A stretch of DNA of 64,000 bases from Ruminiclostridium cellobioparum DSM 1351 = ATCC 15832. GTDB taxonomy: Bacteria > Bacillota > Clostridia > Acetivibrionales > DSM-1351. Positions 1-9,975 of the stretch are shown in pieces. The DNA is taken from the NCBI RefSeq assembly GCF_000621505.1, contig NZ_JHYD01000040.1, forward strand, positions 1 through 64,000, in the 5' to 3' direction. A model generated the notes under the pieces. The model had not been told where the DNA came from, searched no databases, and worked only from the letters and a program-made list of their open reading frames with translations. The translations under genes and the position numbers were made by a program. How positions within the stretch are numbered: the stretch's first letter is position 1; every line of letters starts with the position of its first letter.

Positions 1-115
1 TGGATAGAGACTTTTCCAAAGAGACCACCCTGCTTTTTTCAATTTCAGAAAACAGAATCAAATCCAGCAGAAGTTTCTTTTGATAGTCTACATGAGAGTT
101 CCAATTACACAACAT
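1..115 (-). CDS. 5' end of an unknown gene leaving the window, divergent from gcvH
   Basis: A leftward reading frame starts at an ATG at 115-113 and is open to the left edge (38 codons). A GGAGG lies eight bases before it (seen as CCTCC on the plus strand at 124-128), which is the main reason to believe it. The visible residues include HVDYQKKLLLDLILFSEIEK, a Leu/Ile-rich helical stretch of the kind that can begin a helix-turn-helix regulator, but no family is recognised. It shares a 250-base divergent intergenic region with gcvH that holds a perfect palindrome. Function unknown; existence moderately likely. Confidence 0.5.
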   Translation of the reverse strand, partial: MLCNWNSHVDYQKKLLLDLILFSEIEKSRVVSLEKSLS

Positions 116-201
116 TAATATAGCCTCCAAAACCAGTGTTATGGCAATTAATACCATACGCTGTGGTTTTCAAATTTTTGGAAGCTAATGTCAAGGTGTA
201 C

Positions 202-221
202 AGTAACCATATATGGTTACT
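202..221. promoter_or_regulatory. 20-bp perfect palindrome, candidate operator
   Basis: The sequence AGTAACCATATATGGTTACT equals its own reverse complement over 20 bases. It sits between the divergent left-edge gene and gcvH, where a dimeric regulator of either gene would bind. No protein can be assigned from the sequence. Confidence 0.45.
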
Positions 222-307
222 ACTGGTAAATGTTGTTGGAAAATTTAAAGTAAAAAACTGGAGAATGTTAGAGGTGCGAGAAGAAAATTGCATCTTAAAA
301 CATAGAG

Positions 308-332
308 CTCGAAAGCTATTGGAGTTTTCGAG
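308..332 (+). other. 7-bp hairpin in the gcvH leader
   Basis: CTCGAAA (308-314) pairs with TTTCGAG (326-332) around an 11-base loop, 20 bases before the gcvH ribosome binding site. No T-run follows, so it is not an intrinsic terminator. A role in translation or mRNA stability is only a possibility. Confidence 0.3.
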
Positions 333-364
333 AGTATTAAAATAATTTAACGGAGGTATTTTAC

Positions 365-754
365 ATGTTTAAGGTCATTGAAGGGTTAAAGTATTCAAAG
401 GAGCACGAATGGGTGAAGGTTGAAGGAGACAGGGCATATATGGGAATTACCGACTATGCCCAGAAATCCCTTGGAGAAATAGTATATGTAGAGCTGCCTG
501 AAAAAGGTACGGTGCTGGCAGAGGGGGATACTCTGGGAGTTGTAGAGTCGGTAAAGGCAGCCTCCGATATCTACACGCCCGTTTCAGGAACGGTGGCCGA
601 TATCAATGAAGAACTTCTGGACAGTCCGGGTAATGTAAATACAAATCCCTACGAAAGCTGGATTGCTGTTATAGAACTCGGGAATTTAAATGAGCTTGAC
701 ACTTTGATGGGGGCAGGAGAATATGAAAAATTCTGTGAAGAGGAGGAAGGCTGA
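365..754 (+). CDS. gcvH: Glycine cleavage system H protein
   Basis: The small lipoyl-carrier protein that shuttles the aminomethyl group between the P, T and L proteins of the glycine cleavage complex in the cytoplasm. The 129-residue length is typical. The lipoyl domain carries the signature [17 protein letters not shown] with the lipoylated lysine at residue 64. A GGAGG lies nine bases before the ATG. Its stop overlaps the next gene by one base (TGATG), so gcvH, gcvPA, gcvPB and lpd are translationally linked. Modification of Lys64 is presumably served by lipB and lipA at the end of the same operon. Confidence 0.95.
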   Translation: MFKVIEGLKYSKEHEWVKVEGDRAYMGITDYAQKSLGEIVYVELPEKGTVLAEGDTLGVVESVKAASDIYTPVSGTVADINEELLDSPGNVNTNPYESWIAVIELGNLNELDTLMGAGEYEKFCEEEEG

Positions 755-2088
755 TGCGTTATATACCCAATACTGCGGGGCAAAGAGCGGAAATGCTGGA
801 GGATATGGGTATTGGTTCGGTAGAAGAGCTTTTTTCGGGCATTCCCCACAGTCTGAGACTGAACAGAAGCCTCGGGCTGCCCGATGCTCTTTCGGAAATT
901 GAACTTATGGCCCATATGAGGGAGCTGGCGGGGAAAAATGCAGATGCCGACGGATATACCTGCTTTCTGGGAGCAGGAGCCTATGATCATTATATACCCA
1001 GCGTGGTCAGGCACCTGACTTCAAGGCAGGAATTTTACACCGCCTATACCCCATATCAGCCTGAAATCAGTCAGGGCACCCTGCAGGCAATATTTGAGTA
1101 TCAGACAATGATAAAGGAACTCACGGGAATGGAGGTGGCCAATGCCTCCATGTACGACGGGGCCACAGCTGCCGCGGAGGCAGCGGCAATGGCTTGCGGA
1201 GCCACAAAAAGGAATGGCATCCTGACGGCATATTCGGTGCAGCCTGAAACCAGAGAGGTTTTGAAAACATATTCAAGGTTTAGAGGAACAACCCTGAATA
1301 TCTTTGGGTACAAGGACGGCAGGATCGACAGAGATGACCTGGAGGCCAAACTTACCGGGGATACTGCGGCAGTGATAATTCAAACGCCCAATTTTTTCGG
1401 CATAGTGGAGGATTATGCCGGCCTGGCCGAGCTGCTGCATAAAAGAGGAACACTTCTCATAGTCATATGTGATCCTATATCACTGGCCCTCTTCAAAGCT
1501 CCCGGAGAATTGGGAGCGGATATTGCCGTTGGGGACGGGCAATGTCTTGGGAATGCAATGAATTTCGGAGGACCTTCCCTTGGCTTTTTTGCAACTACGG
1601 CACAGCTGATGAGAAAAATGCCAGGCAGAATAGTGGGAGAAACCACCGATAAAAACGGCAAAAGGGGATTTGTACTGACGCTCCAGACCAGAGAGCAGCA
1701 TATCAGAAGGGAAAAGGCCACATCAAATATCTGCTCAAATCAGGCCTTGAATGCTCTTAATGCAACAATATACCTGTCGGTAATGGGGAAGGAAGGTCTT
1801 AAAAAGGTGGCACTGCTCTGTGCCGGAAAAGCGGCCTATGCCCGTGAAAAGCTCATGAAGACGGGCTGCTTTAAGCCTGTTTTCAACGCTCCGGTTTTTA
1901 AGGAGTTTATTCTGGAGTACAAGGGAAATGTAGGCGGGCTCAATGAAAAGCTCATGAAGGAGAAAATAATAGGCGGCCTGGAAGCCGGCTTATTCTATAA
2001 GGAACTTGAAAACACCTGGCTTGTGGCTGTAACCGAGAAGAGGTCCAGGAAAGAAATAGACATTCTGGCAGGAAAGGTGGGTTTATAG
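754..2088 (+). CDS. gcvPA: Glycine dehydrogenase (decarboxylating) subunit 1, P-protein alpha
   Basis: N-terminal half of the split P-protein, the PLP-dependent glycine decarboxylase of the glycine cleavage system. The product is 444 residues, the usual size of GcvPA in Firmicutes, where the single P-protein of proteobacteria is two polypeptides. The start MRYIPNT and the [20 protein letters not shown] stretch are family hallmarks. It has the fold of a type I aminotransferase but lacks the PLP lysine, which is in GcvPB. The start overlaps the gcvH stop by one base and the stop is one base before gcvPB. Confidence 0.95.
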   Translation: MRYIPNTAGQRAEMLEDMGIGSVEELFSGIPHSLRLNRSLGLPDALSEIELMAHMRELAGKNADADGYTCFLGAGAYDHYIPSVVRHLTSRQEFYTAYTPYQPEISQGTLQAIFEYQTMIKELTGMEVANASMYDGATAAAEAAAMACGATKRNGILTAYSVQPETREVLKTYSRFRGTTLNIFGYKDGRIDRDDLEAKLTGDTAAVIIQTPNFFGIVEDYAGLAELLHKRGTLLIVICDPISLALFKAPGELGADIAVGDGQCLGNAMNFGGPSLGFFATTAQLMRKMPGRIVGETTDKNGKRGFVLTLQTREQHIRREKATSNICSNQALNALNATIYLSVMGKEGLKKVALLCAGKAAYAREKLMKTGCFKPVFNAPVFKEFILEYKGNVGGLNEKLMKEKIIGGLEAGLFYKELENTWLVAVTEKRSRKEIDILAGKVGL

Positions 2089-2089
2089 T

Positions 2090-3562
2090 ATGCATCAAGA
2101 CATATCCCTGATTTTCGAGAAAAGCATTCCGGGCAGAGAGGCCTTCTCACTCCCCGAATGTGATGTTCCCCTGAAGGATATAAATGAGCTTTACCCGGCC
2201 GAACTGCTGAGGGAAAAGCCTGCAAATCTGCCTGAGGTCAGTGAGGTAGATGTAATAAGACATTTTACGGCTCTTTCAAAGAGAAATCACGGCGTTGATT
2301 CAGGCTTTTATCCCCTGGGTTCGTGCACAATGAAATACAACCCCAAGATAAATGAGGATGCGGCAGCTTTACCGGGCTTTGAAAAAATCCATCCCTACCA
2401 GGACCCCAAAAGCGTCCAGGGGGCATTGGAGCTGATGTACAATATGGATGTGATGCTTTCTGAGATAACGGGGATGGACAGAGTAGTACTGCAGCCCGCT
2501 GCCGGAGCCCACGGAGAGCTGGCAGGCCTTATGATAATCAAGGCTTATCATGAACACAGACAGGATTTAAAAAGAAAAAAAATCGTCATACCCGATACGG
2601 CCCATGGGACAAATCCTGCCTCTGCAGCAGTAGCCGGGTTTGATGTGCTGGAGGTAAAGTCTGCGGCTGACGGCGGAGTTGATCTGGAGAGCCTGAAGAA
2701 TGCCATGAGTGATGAGGTTGCAGGCTTAATGCTCACCAATCCCAATACACTTGGGCTTTTTGACAGGAATATCGGACTGATAGCCGACATTGTTCATCAG
2801 GCCGGGGGCTTGCTGTATTACGACGGGGCCAATGCCAACGCCATCCTCGGAATATCAAGACCCGGAGATATGGGTTTTGATGTGGTGCATCTCAACCTCC
2901 ATAAGACCTTCAGTACGCCTCACGGGGGAGGGGGCCCGGGTTCGGGACCCGTGGGAGTCAAGAAGCAGCTGATTGATTTTTTGCCGGGACCCCTTGTGGA
3001 AAAAGGGAAGGATGGGTTTTGCCTTGACCATGAAAGGCCGTTATCCATCGGGAGAATGAAGAGTTTTTACGGCAATTTCGGAATTGTGGTCAGGGCATAT
3101 GCCTATATATTGACCATGGGGGCAAAAGGACTTAGGGAAGTTTCGGAAACTGCTGTTTTAAATGCGAACTATATTATGGCCAAACTCAAAGCTTATTACA
3201 ACCTGCCCTATGATACTGCCTGCATGCACGAGGTGGTATTCTCGGGACAGAGACAGAAGGAGCTTGGTGTGTCGACCCTTGATATTGCAAAGAGACTGCT
3301 TGATTTCGGCTATCACCCCCCGACGATATACTTTCCGCTCATAGTTAAGGAATGTATGATGATAGAGCCCACAGAGACCGAAAGCAAGGAAACCCTGGAT
3401 GAATTTATTGCCGCAATGGTACAGATCGCCGGGGAGGCTGAAAATGATCCCGGACTGGTCCGGGGAGCCCCGTATTCTACGGCGGTGGCCAGGCTGGATG
3501 AAGCAAAGGCCGCAAGAAATCCTGTCTTAAGTTATGTACCGCTTTGCGGCTGTGATATATAA
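2090..3562 (+). CDS. gcvPB: Glycine dehydrogenase (decarboxylating) subunit 2, P-protein beta
   Basis: C-terminal, PLP-binding half of the glycine decarboxylase. The 490 residues contain the PLP lysine in [20 protein letters not shown] (Lys272), followed by the glycine-rich loop, and [12 protein letters not shown] near residues 74-85, both diagnostic. It releases CO2 from glycine and passes the aminomethyl group to lipoyl-GcvH. It follows gcvPA after one base, so the two subunits are probably made in equal amounts by translational coupling. Confidence 0.95.
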   Translation: MHQDISLIFEKSIPGREAFSLPECDVPLKDINELYPAELLREKPANLPEVSEVDVIRHFTALSKRNHGVDSGFYPLGSCTMKYNPKINEDAAALPGFEKIHPYQDPKSVQGALELMYNMDVMLSEITGMDRVVLQPAAGAHGELAGLMIIKAYHEHRQDLKRKKIVIPDTAHGTNPASAAVAGFDVLEVKSAADGGVDLESLKNAMSDEVAGLMLTNPNTLGLFDRNIGLIADIVHQAGGLLYYDGANANAILGISRPGDMGFDVVHLNLHKTFSTPHGGGGPGSGPVGVKKQLIDFLPGPLVEKGKDGFCLDHERPLSIGRMKSFYGNFGIVVRAYAYILTMGAKGLREVSETAVLNANYIMAKLKAYYNLPYDTACMHEVVFSGQRQKELGVSTLDIAKRLLDFGYHPPTIYFPLIVKECMMIEPTETESKETLDEFIAAMVQIAGEAENDPGLVRGAPYSTAVARLDEAKAARNPVLSYVPLCGCDI

Positions 3563-3648
3563 ATTGGGGTATGGCGAAAAATGTATTTACGGGTACAGGT
3601 GTACTTTTAAACCTGTTTTCCGGTAATATGGGTGAAATGGAGGCCAAT

Positions 3649-5061
3649 ATGGAAAAAGACATAGTTATTTTGGGAGGGGGCCCGGGAGGATATAATGCCG
3701 CTATAAGGGCCGCCCAGCTGGGAGCAAAGGCAGCACTTGTTGAGATGGAGAAGCTGGGGGGCACCTGTCTGAATAAAGGCTGTATCCCCACAAAAGCACT
3801 ATACCGGAGTGCTCAGCTCATACGGGACATTAAGGCTTCCTCCGGATTTGGAATTGACGTTGACGGATTTTCCGTAAACATTAAAAAAATGCTTGAGAAA
3901 AAGCAGGATATGGTTGGCAGGCTGACCGACGGAATAAGACAGCTGCTTAAAGCCAATGGGGTAGAAGTTGTAAACGGCTGGGGCAGGCTAGTTGACAGAA
4001 ATACGGTGGAGGTCACCTGCAAGGATGAAAAAATACTGATAAGGGGTACAGGTATCCTCATTGCCACAGGGTCCAGCCCTGCAATGCTTCCCATAGAAGG
4101 TGCCGGGCTGCCGGGTGTCATGGCCAGTGACCAGCTCCTTAACCTGGAGAGGGTGCCTGAATCTGTAGTAATAGTGGGGGGCGGAGTTATAGGCATTGAG
4201 TTTGCCGGAATTCTCAACCAGATGGGGTCAAGGGTTACCGTATTAGAGTATTTGCCCGGCATTCTGAACGGGTTTGACGGAGAAATAAGCAAAAGGCTTG
4301 CCATGTTCCTTAAAAAATCCGGTATAGCCCTGGAAACAGGAGCAAAGGTGACCGGATTTGAGAAAACGGGAGACCGAATCAGGGTTAATTATGAGAGCAA
4401 AAACGGAGCAGTTTCTGCCGAGGCTGAGAATGTATTGATTTCAACCGGTAGAAGGCCTAATGTGAAGAATATAGGCCTTGAAAAAGTCGGAATAGAGTTC
4501 GATGACGGAGGAATCAGAACCGGAGAGGCAGGGGTCACAAATCTGCCCGGCATATATGCGGCCGGAGATGTTACCGGAGGTATCATGCTTGCGCATGTTG
4601 CGGCAGAAGAGGGGAAAAGGGCCGTTGAAAAGCTGCTGGGATGCTCTGATCAGGCTTCAATTGAACCGGTGCCGGCCTGTGTTTTTTCATTTCCCGAGAC
4701 GGCTTCGGCAGGACTTACCGAGGAAGAGGCAAAAAGCAGGGGAATACCGTACAATACCGGCAAGTTCATGTTTGGGGCAAATGGAAAGGCAATGACACTG
4801 GGCGAGGAGGAGGGCTTTATAAAAGTCCTGACGGCCGCAGACTCCGAGGAGGTAATAGGAGTGCATATTTTAGGGCCTCATGCCGGGGAGCTCATTGAAG
4901 AAGGGGTGCTGGCAATAAGGAACAGGCTTACCGTAAACAGCATTGCTGCTACCGTTCACCCGCATCCGTCACTGTCCGAAGCCTTTTATGAGGCAGTGCT
5001 GGCAAGTACCGGCAGAGCTGTGCATGCCGCTCCCAAAAAGTCGCCGGGGAAGGGTATATAG
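3649..5061 (+). CDS. lpd: Dihydrolipoyl dehydrogenase (L-protein)
   Basis: FAD/NAD oxidoreductase that reoxidises dihydrolipoyl-GcvH. The frame is open from 3571, but the ATG at 3649 has a GGAGG five bases upstream and gives MEKDIVILGGGPGGYNAAIR, the normal N-terminus with the FAD GxGxxG loop at once, and a usual length of 470 residues. The redox disulfide is in GGTCLNKGCIPTK (Cys40, Cys45). A second Rossmann motif, VIVGGGVIGIEFA, binds NAD. The C-terminal dimerisation domain has the catalytic His in HPHPSLSEA (the family usually has HAHPT). No lipoyl domain is fused. Position in the operon points to the glycine cleavage complex as its partner. Confidence 0.93.
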   Translation: MEKDIVILGGGPGGYNAAIRAAQLGAKAALVEMEKLGGTCLNKGCIPTKALYRSAQLIRDIKASSGFGIDVDGFSVNIKKMLEKKQDMVGRLTDGIRQLLKANGVEVVNGWGRLVDRNTVEVTCKDEKILIRGTGILIATGSSPAMLPIEGAGLPGVMASDQLLNLERVPESVVIVGGGVIGIEFAGILNQMGSRVTVLEYLPGILNGFDGEISKRLAMFLKKSGIALETGAKVTGFEKTGDRIRVNYESKNGAVSAEAENVLISTGRRPNVKNIGLEKVGIEFDDGGIRTGEAGVTNLPGIYAAGDVTGGIMLAHVAAEEGKRAVEKLLGCSDQASIEPVPACVFSFPETASAGLTEEEAKSRGIPYNTGKFMFGANGKAMTLGEEEGFIKVLTAADSEEVIGVHILGPHAGELIEEGVLAIRNRLTVNSIAATVHPHPSLSEAFYEAVLASTGRAVHAAPKKSPGKGI

Positions 5062-5151
5062 CTTAAAAAAATTAAAATACAGTAATAATTTGACGCGCAG
5101 CTCCACGATAATTTCATTACTATTTGCGCCAAAAGTTGGCTGGAGGTTGGT

Positions 5152-5874
5152 ATGGGTAAATTAAACATAGTCAAGCTTGGGAAAATTGAATATTCATCTG
5201 CATTGGAAATACAGGAGAGCACACTGGCAATGCGTCAGAGGAACGAGATAGAGGATACCCTGCTGCTCCTGGAACATCCTCCTGTGCTCACCCTGGGCAA
5301 AAGAGGGGAATACCGGAATATTCTCCTCTCCCGGGAGGAACTGCTGCAAAGAGGAGTGAAGGTTTTTGAAGTAAACCGGGGCGGAGATGTTACCTATCAC
5401 GGTCCGGGACAGCTTGTGGGTTATCCCGTTGTAGACCTTAAAGACCGGAATAAAAGCATTAAGGATTATGTTTATAAAATTGAGGATGTATTTATTTCTC
5501 TGCTGAAGGAGGAATACGGTATTGAAGCCCGCCGGGACGAAAGGGAATATACCGGGGTATGGGTTGGAAATTCAAAGATAACTGCAATAGGTGTGGCAGT
5601 GAAGAAGTGGGTTACAATGCACGGTTTTGCTTTTAATGTAAATACAAGCCTGGAGCATTTCAGCTGGATAAATCCCTGCGGAATAACCGACAGGGGTGTT
5701 ACCTCCCTTCAAAAGCTTGTGGGACATGAGTTGGATATGGAAAGCATGTATGAACTTGTAATAAAGTATTTCTGCCGTACTTTTGGATATGGAACCCTTG
5801 AAAGACCAAAACCGGAGGAACTGATGAAGAAGGAGGGTGCGCCCCATGTATCAGAGGAAGCCAGAATGGCTTAA
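5152..5874 (+). CDS. lipB: Lipoyl(octanoyl) transferase
   Basis: Transfers octanoate from acyl carrier protein to the lysine of lipoyl domains such as GcvH. The 240-residue protein has [17 protein letters not shown] (residues 76-92), the lysine of the catalytic dyad at 142 (NSKITAIG) and the acyl-acceptor cysteine at 176 ([10 protein letters not shown]). The ATG has GGAGG five bases upstream. It follows lpd by 90 bases and overlaps lipA, so octanoyl transfer and sulfur insertion are produced together with the protein they modify. Confidence 0.93.
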   Translation: MGKLNIVKLGKIEYSSALEIQESTLAMRQRNEIEDTLLLLEHPPVLTLGKRGEYRNILLSREELLQRGVKVFEVNRGGDVTYHGPGQLVGYPVVDLKDRNKSIKDYVYKIEDVFISLLKEEYGIEARRDEREYTGVWVGNSKITAIGVAVKKWVTMHGFAFNVNTSLEHFSWINPCGITDRGVTSLQKLVGHELDMESMYELVIKYFCRTFGYGTLERPKPEELMKKEGAPHVSEEARMA

Positions 5875-6709
5875 GATAAAGACCATAGGCGGGAAAAACA
5901 GAACCCAGGTGGAAAAGTTACTGGAAAATCTCTCACTTAACACGGTGTGCAAAGAGGCCGCCTGTCCAAATATCATGGAATGCTTCAGCAGAAAAACCGC
6001 AACCTTTATGATTCTGGGGAATCACTGTACAAGGAATTGTACGTTCTGCAATGTGGAAAAGGGCACGGCCATGGAAATAGACAGGAAGGAACCTGAAAAA
6101 ATTGCAGAGGCTGCGGGGACACTGGGATTAAAGCATGTGGTCATCACATCTGTTACAAGGGATGATCTTCCTGATGGAGGAGCAGGGCATTTTGCCTCTG
6201 TTATTGAAAAGGTGAGAAGCAGCTGTAAAGGGATAACAATAGAGGTTCTCATTCCTGACTTTAAAGGGGATGAGGCAGCCCTGGACAAAGTTGTTTCGGC
6301 AGCGCCCGATATTATTAACCACAATATTGAGACTGTCCATAGACTTTACCCGGAAGTCAGGCCTCAGGCAGATTACAGCAGATCCCTCCGGCTTTTGAGA
6401 AATGTGAAGGAAAGAGACAGCCGGATATACACCAAGTCGGGGATCATGGTGGGGCTGGGAGAAAAGCCGGAAGAAGTGACCGGGGTTTTCAGGGATCTGA
6501 GGGAATATGGCTGTGATATTCTCACAATAGGGCAATATATTGCACCATCCCTGAAGCATCATCCGGTTGTGGAATTTGTTACACCCGAAATGTTTGAAAA
6601 GTATAAGGCTTCGGCTTACAGGCTGGGCTTCAGCCATGTTACGTCGGGACCACTTGTCAGAAGCTCCTATCATGCCGATAATGCGCTGGATAGTCTTATA
6701 GAAAGATAG
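5846..6709 (+). CDS. lipA: Lipoyl synthase, radical SAM
   Basis: Inserts two sulfurs into protein-bound octanoyl chains. The N-terminal auxiliary cluster cysteines are at 35, 40 and 46 ([12 protein letters not shown]) and the radical SAM cysteines at 61, 65 and 68 (CTRNCTFC). The C-terminal RSSYHAD motif supplies the serine ligand of the auxiliary cluster. The frame is open from a GTG at 5837, but that codon overlaps the AGGAGGG; the ATG at 5846, nine bases downstream of the ribosome binding site, is preferred (287 residues). It overlaps the end of lipB by 29 bases. A bidirectional terminator follows. Confidence 0.93.
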   Translation: MYQRKPEWLKIKTIGGKNRTQVEKLLENLSLNTVCKEAACPNIMECFSRKTATFMILGNHCTRNCTFCNVEKGTAMEIDRKEPEKIAEAAGTLGLKHVVITSVTRDDLPDGGAGHFASVIEKVRSSCKGITIEVLIPDFKGDEAALDKVVSAAPDIINHNIETVHRLYPEVRPQADYSRSLRLLRNVKERDSRIYTKSGIMVGLGEKPEEVTGVFRDLREYGCDILTIGQYIAPSLKHHPVVEFVTPEMFEKYKASAYRLGFSHVTSGPLVRSSYHADNALDSLIER

Positions 6710-6768
6710 ATTTACAGGAGCCTGCAAAATACTGTGAAGTTTGGAATAAGGAAACAAGCCATAAAATG

Positions 6769-6805
6769 TAAAAGCCGGGAGCGCAGCGCTGCCCGGCTTT
6801 TTAGC
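6769..6805. terminator. Bidirectional intrinsic terminator
   Basis: AAAGCCGGG and CCCGGCTTT form a strong stem flanked by A-rich and T-rich runs on both sides. It lies between the convergent ends of lipA and the minus-strand DUF4965 gene and can stop both transcripts. Confidence 0.85.
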
Positions 6806-6856
6806 GTACTTGCAATTGACTCTCAGGTGCCGCTGCCGTAAAGATTTGCTTTAAAA

Positions 6857-8884
6857 TCAGCGAATGGGATTAAATAATGCAGGATTGAGCAAACCTATAA
6901 AAATTCCTCCTAAAACCGAGCGGTGCTGGAACTCCCTCTGCAATCCGTCAAGAGTGCCGTAAAAGTCGGTAAAAGGTGTCCGTATGGAGGTTTCATTTAC
7001 GAAATCCCATAAGGGACTGATCATATTGACAAAATCTTCTTTTGATGAAGCAAGTGATGCCGCCCAGACCAGCCAGTCCGATTTTGTAAAAGCCCGTCTT
7101 GAATCCAGCGGAGTTCCGTATTTGTTTTGCTTTTTCAGGTAATACGCAACTTCTTTTTCTCTGATTTTATCATCAAACAGATTCAATCCCAGCAATTTAT
7201 CCCAGACCAGGTTGTATTTTAAACTCCATGAGCCGGCAGTATCAAAGGCAAGCTTGTAATGATCCTCTTCGGAGGCCATTACCTCCCATTTTATAGCCAT
7301 TTCTCCGGCTTTTTGCATGTATTCCGAACTTTCAGCCTTCCTCCCCATTTGACTGAGCAGCAAAGCGTAACACCCTATGCCGATTATTGCCTTAATGGAC
7401 AGGTTGGTGTTGTGTGCAAGCTTGCCTGCAAAGTCATCGGTACAGAGCTGTTCACCCGGATCCATCCCGTATTCCAGAAGGTAATTGGCCCATTTCTCAA
7501 GGAGGTCCATATTTTCCCGTGCCAGCTGGAAATCATCCCGGACAAGGGAAACGGCAGCCGTCATTATGAGCATATTGCCGCATTCCTCCAAAGGCATCTG
7601 ATAGGTATCTATGAGTTTTTTACCGTCATGACTGTACTTCTGACCGTTTGCCAGCGGATATGTGCCTATGTCATGGGGCGCAAAGTCAAAAATCCACTCC
7701 TCTTTGCGGGAATACTCAAAAATGGGCCTCAGCATTCCTTCAACCAACTCGGGATTGTACAGCAGAAACATGGGAATTGAGGGGTAGCTCACATCGACTG
7801 TAGCCATACATCCGTTGCTGAAGCACTCCTTGGATATAAACAGAATTTCACCTTTTTCATCCAGGACCAGCTTGTGTGCCGCAATTACCTGTCTGTAGGA
7901 GAGGGCAAGGAGCTGTGCATACTTTTCTCCGCCGGCCCGTGTGGCGGCCATAATGACCTTTTCATCGAATTGGGCACACCTGGCAATGATTTTATCAAAA
8001 CCTGATACTGCCTGGGCAATTATATCCTGTACCGTAAGTCCATCCTTTTTCCAGTATGCTTTTAAAGGTCTGTTAAAATATTCGATTGAAAATACATCAT
8101 CATATGCCAGAAGGACAAACCGGTTTCCAGGGTGTTCGCCGACTGTTCCAAAATCCAGAACGGTGCCTATTACCGGCATGCTGTCGCTGACTTTCCCCGG
8201 GATGCAGCTTTCGCTGTCCCTCTTCACTGTGCCTGTTCCGGCAAATTCTTTTCTTACGGTATACGGTTTCATAAAGGAGGAGGTGCTGCTGCCGGGAACA
8301 GCCAGATATAAGTGGCCCCAGTCGATTCTGAGATCGTCTCCCGAGCGGTTCAGGACTTTTTGTTCTTCAGTGCCCATCCTTAATATTTCAATATCAGCAT
8401 GCCTTTCACCCGACCATACTACTTTTTGATCGGCGGTATTCACACACCATTCTCCTGTGACATCAAAATAAATTTTTACCTGGTGAGTGCGGTTATCGGT
8501 TGAATAAACTGAAAAATTTATATAGGACGCAGGCCTGGAAAGGAGCTGCAGATCATCGGGCAGCAGGGGAGTGGTAAATTTAACCGTCAGACCGACACCT
8601 GCCGCTTCAAAAACATATGTTGTCGTAAGGGGACTGACCGACAGGGATTTTTGCTCCATACCGTCGGGGTCTGCTTTGGTTTCATAGAGTTTGGCGCCGG
8701 GCTCCAGTCTACCCATGAACTTCCACACTTTTCCGTCAATATTGATCATTCCTACCATTCCGTTGGGCGCTGTAGTCCAATGTCTGGTGTGGTCGTACAT
8801 AAGATTGTCCGACATGGACCATACGCTGAAATATGGATCAACTGTCACAAGAGGAACAGCAGCCGGTCTGAAATTATTTTTCAT
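6857..8884 (-). CDS. DUF4964/DUF5127/DUF4965/DUF1793 protein (glutaminase A-like; probable carbohydrate-active enzyme)
   Basis: The 675-residue product begins with the DUF4964-like AVPLVTVDPYFSVWS (residues 8-22), followed by a beta-rich DUF5127-like part and, from about residue 300, a helical DUF4965/DUF1793 part including CTDDFAGKLAHNTNLSIKAI. Fungal relatives are called glutaminase A, but bacterial members are uncharacterised and the helical half resembles an alpha/alpha-barrel glycosidase; the substrate is unknown. No signal peptide is seen, so it probably acts in the cytoplasm. The start (8884) has GGAGG eight bases upstream; a longer start at 8905 lies before that site and is less likely. 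It diverges from an AraC regulator and adjoins a sugar ABC cassette, so a role on an imported oligosaccharide is a reasonable inference. Confidence 0.75.
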   Translation of the reverse strand: MKNNFRPAAVPLVTVDPYFSVWSMSDNLMYDHTRHWTTAPNGMVGMINIDGKVWKFMGRLEPGAKLYETKADPDGMEQKSLSVSPLTTTYVFEAAGVGLTVKFTTPLLPDDLQLLSRPASYINFSVYSTDNRTHQVKIYFDVTGEWCVNTADQKVVWSGERHADIEILRMGTEEQKVLNRSGDDLRIDWGHLYLAVPGSSTSSFMKPYTVRKEFAGTGTVKRDSESCIPGKVSDSMPVIGTVLDFGTVGEHPGNRFVLLAYDDVFSIEYFNRPLKAYWKKDGLTVQDIIAQAVSGFDKIIARCAQFDEKVIMAATRAGGEKYAQLLALSYRQVIAAHKLVLDEKGEILFISKECFSNGCMATVDVSYPSIPMFLLYNPELVEGMLRPIFEYSRKEEWIFDFAPHDIGTYPLANGQKYSHDGKKLIDTYQMPLEECGNMLIMTAAVSLVRDDFQLARENMDLLEKWANYLLEYGMDPGEQLCTDDFAGKLAHNTNLSIKAIIGIGCYALLLSQMGRKAESSEYMQKAGEMAIKWEVMASEEDHYKLAFDTAGSWSLKYNLVWDKLLGLNLFDDKIREKEVAYYLKKQNKYGTPLDSRRAFTKSDWLVWAASLASSKEDFVNMISPLWDFVNETSIRTPFTDFYGTLDGLQREFQHRSVLGGIFIGLLNPALFNPIR

Positions 8885-8970
8885 AGCAAATACCTCCACA
8901 TACACAAAGTTTATTAATTGTATTATAATGATAATAAATAGAGCTATAAATGCATAAAATGATCAAATAA

Positions 8971-9798
8971 GTGAGGTATATTAACATTAAAGAAGAAATA
9001 GTAAGTTTGCCGTTAAATGATAACGACAACTGCCTGTTCCATATAGAAATGGCCGGTATATCATATTGTGACGGAACCTACAAAATCAAGAGGACAAATT
9101 CAAGTGTTTATGTATTTGAATTTATTCTAAGCGGTCAGGGGACGGTAGTGTACAATTCAGAAATATTTCACCCCGCGGCTGGTGATATATACATACTGCA
9201 TCGGGGGAGCAATCATGTCTATTATTCAGACAGGGAGGATCCATGGGTCAAGATCTGGTTCAATGCCAGGGGACGCCTGATAAAACATTTGATCGATGCC
9301 TATGAACTGGGCAGTGTCAATCACATTGAAGGGCTCAATCTGGAGCTGCTGTTCAATGAAATGTACCGGGTCATACAATCAAAAAAGGGCGGCAGTGAAG
9401 AGCTGCTGTCCAGAGCTGCCGTCCTGTTCCATGAAATAATCCAGCAAATACACCTGTGGGTAAACCAGAATAAAGCTGTAAAAAACAGCGAGGCCTCCAA
9501 AATAAAACATTTTTTGGATTTGCATCTGGAGGACGATATCAGCCTTCAGGATCTGGGCAGGCAAATATTCAGATCCCCGGCCCAGGTAATACGCCTGTTT
9601 AAACGAGAATTCGGCAAGACCCCCTATGAATATCTGCTGGAAAAGAGGATTCAAACTGCTAAACTGCTGCTGAAGAATACAAATTTAATGGTAAAGGAAA
9701 TTGCATTTAAGTTGAATTTTACCGATGAACACTATTTTTCAAACAGGTTTAAGGCAAAGACGGGTATGTCCCCTAAAAAATTCAGGCAAATGAAATAA
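8971..9798 (+). CDS. AraC-family transcriptional regulator
   Basis: A 275-residue regulator with an N-terminal cupin-like ligand-binding half (about 20-160; beta-rich, with AGDIYILHRGSNHVYYS) and two C-terminal helix-turn-helix motifs (about 175-275, ending MSPKKFRQMK). It is divergent from the DUF4965 enzyme across an 86-base AT-rich gap containing TATAAT-like boxes on both strands, so it probably controls that gene, the downstream sugar cassette, or both. The GTG start at 8971 has no clear ribosome binding site, so the first few residues are uncertain. Confidence 0.85.
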   Translation: MRYINIKEEIVSLPLNDNDNCLFHIEMAGISYCDGTYKIKRTNSSVYVFEFILSGQGTVVYNSEIFHPAAGDIYILHRGSNHVYYSDREDPWVKIWFNARGRLIKHLIDAYELGSVNHIEGLNLELLFNEMYRVIQSKKGGSEELLSRAAVLFHEIIQQIHLWVNQNKAVKNSEASKIKHFLDLHLEDDISLQDLGRQIFRSPAQVIRLFKREFGKTPYEYLLEKRIQTAKLLLKNTNLMVKEIAFKLNFTDEHYFSNRFKAKTGMSPKKFRQMK

Positions 9799-9807
9799 AA
9801 CCTCCGA

Positions 9808-9842
9808 ATATATTCCACCATTTATAAAAGAGTGGAATATAT
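9808..9842. repeat. 11-bp inverted repeat after the AraC gene
   Basis: ATATATTCCAC (9808-9818) and GTGGAATATAT (9832-9842) are exact reverse complements around a 13-base loop. No T-run follows, so it is either a weak terminator for the AraC gene or an operator in front of the response regulator gene. Confidence 0.4.
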
Positions 9843-9975
9843 GTGACATTTGATTTATGATATTATAAATCCGGTATGATTTATGATTGCACACTTCGTG
9901 TTCCGGCAACTCCACATTGTCATAAATAATTTATTTGTTAAAATCTATGCTTGATTTCTTTGGAGGTTGAATACA

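Noticed and set aside
268-335. Lysine-riboswitch-like AGAGGTGCGA in front of gcvH
   Set aside because: Only the first ten bases resemble the L-box; the rest is far too short and lacks the other conserved elements and any link to lysine genes.
116-364. Glycine riboswitch expected before a gcv operon
   Set aside because: No conserved glycine aptamer cores are seen and there is too little structure for a tandem aptamer.
3571-3648. N-terminal extension of Lpd from the ATG at 3571
   Set aside because: No proper ribosome binding site, and the 26 extra residues do not resemble a lipoyl domain or targeting signal; the internal start has a strong site.
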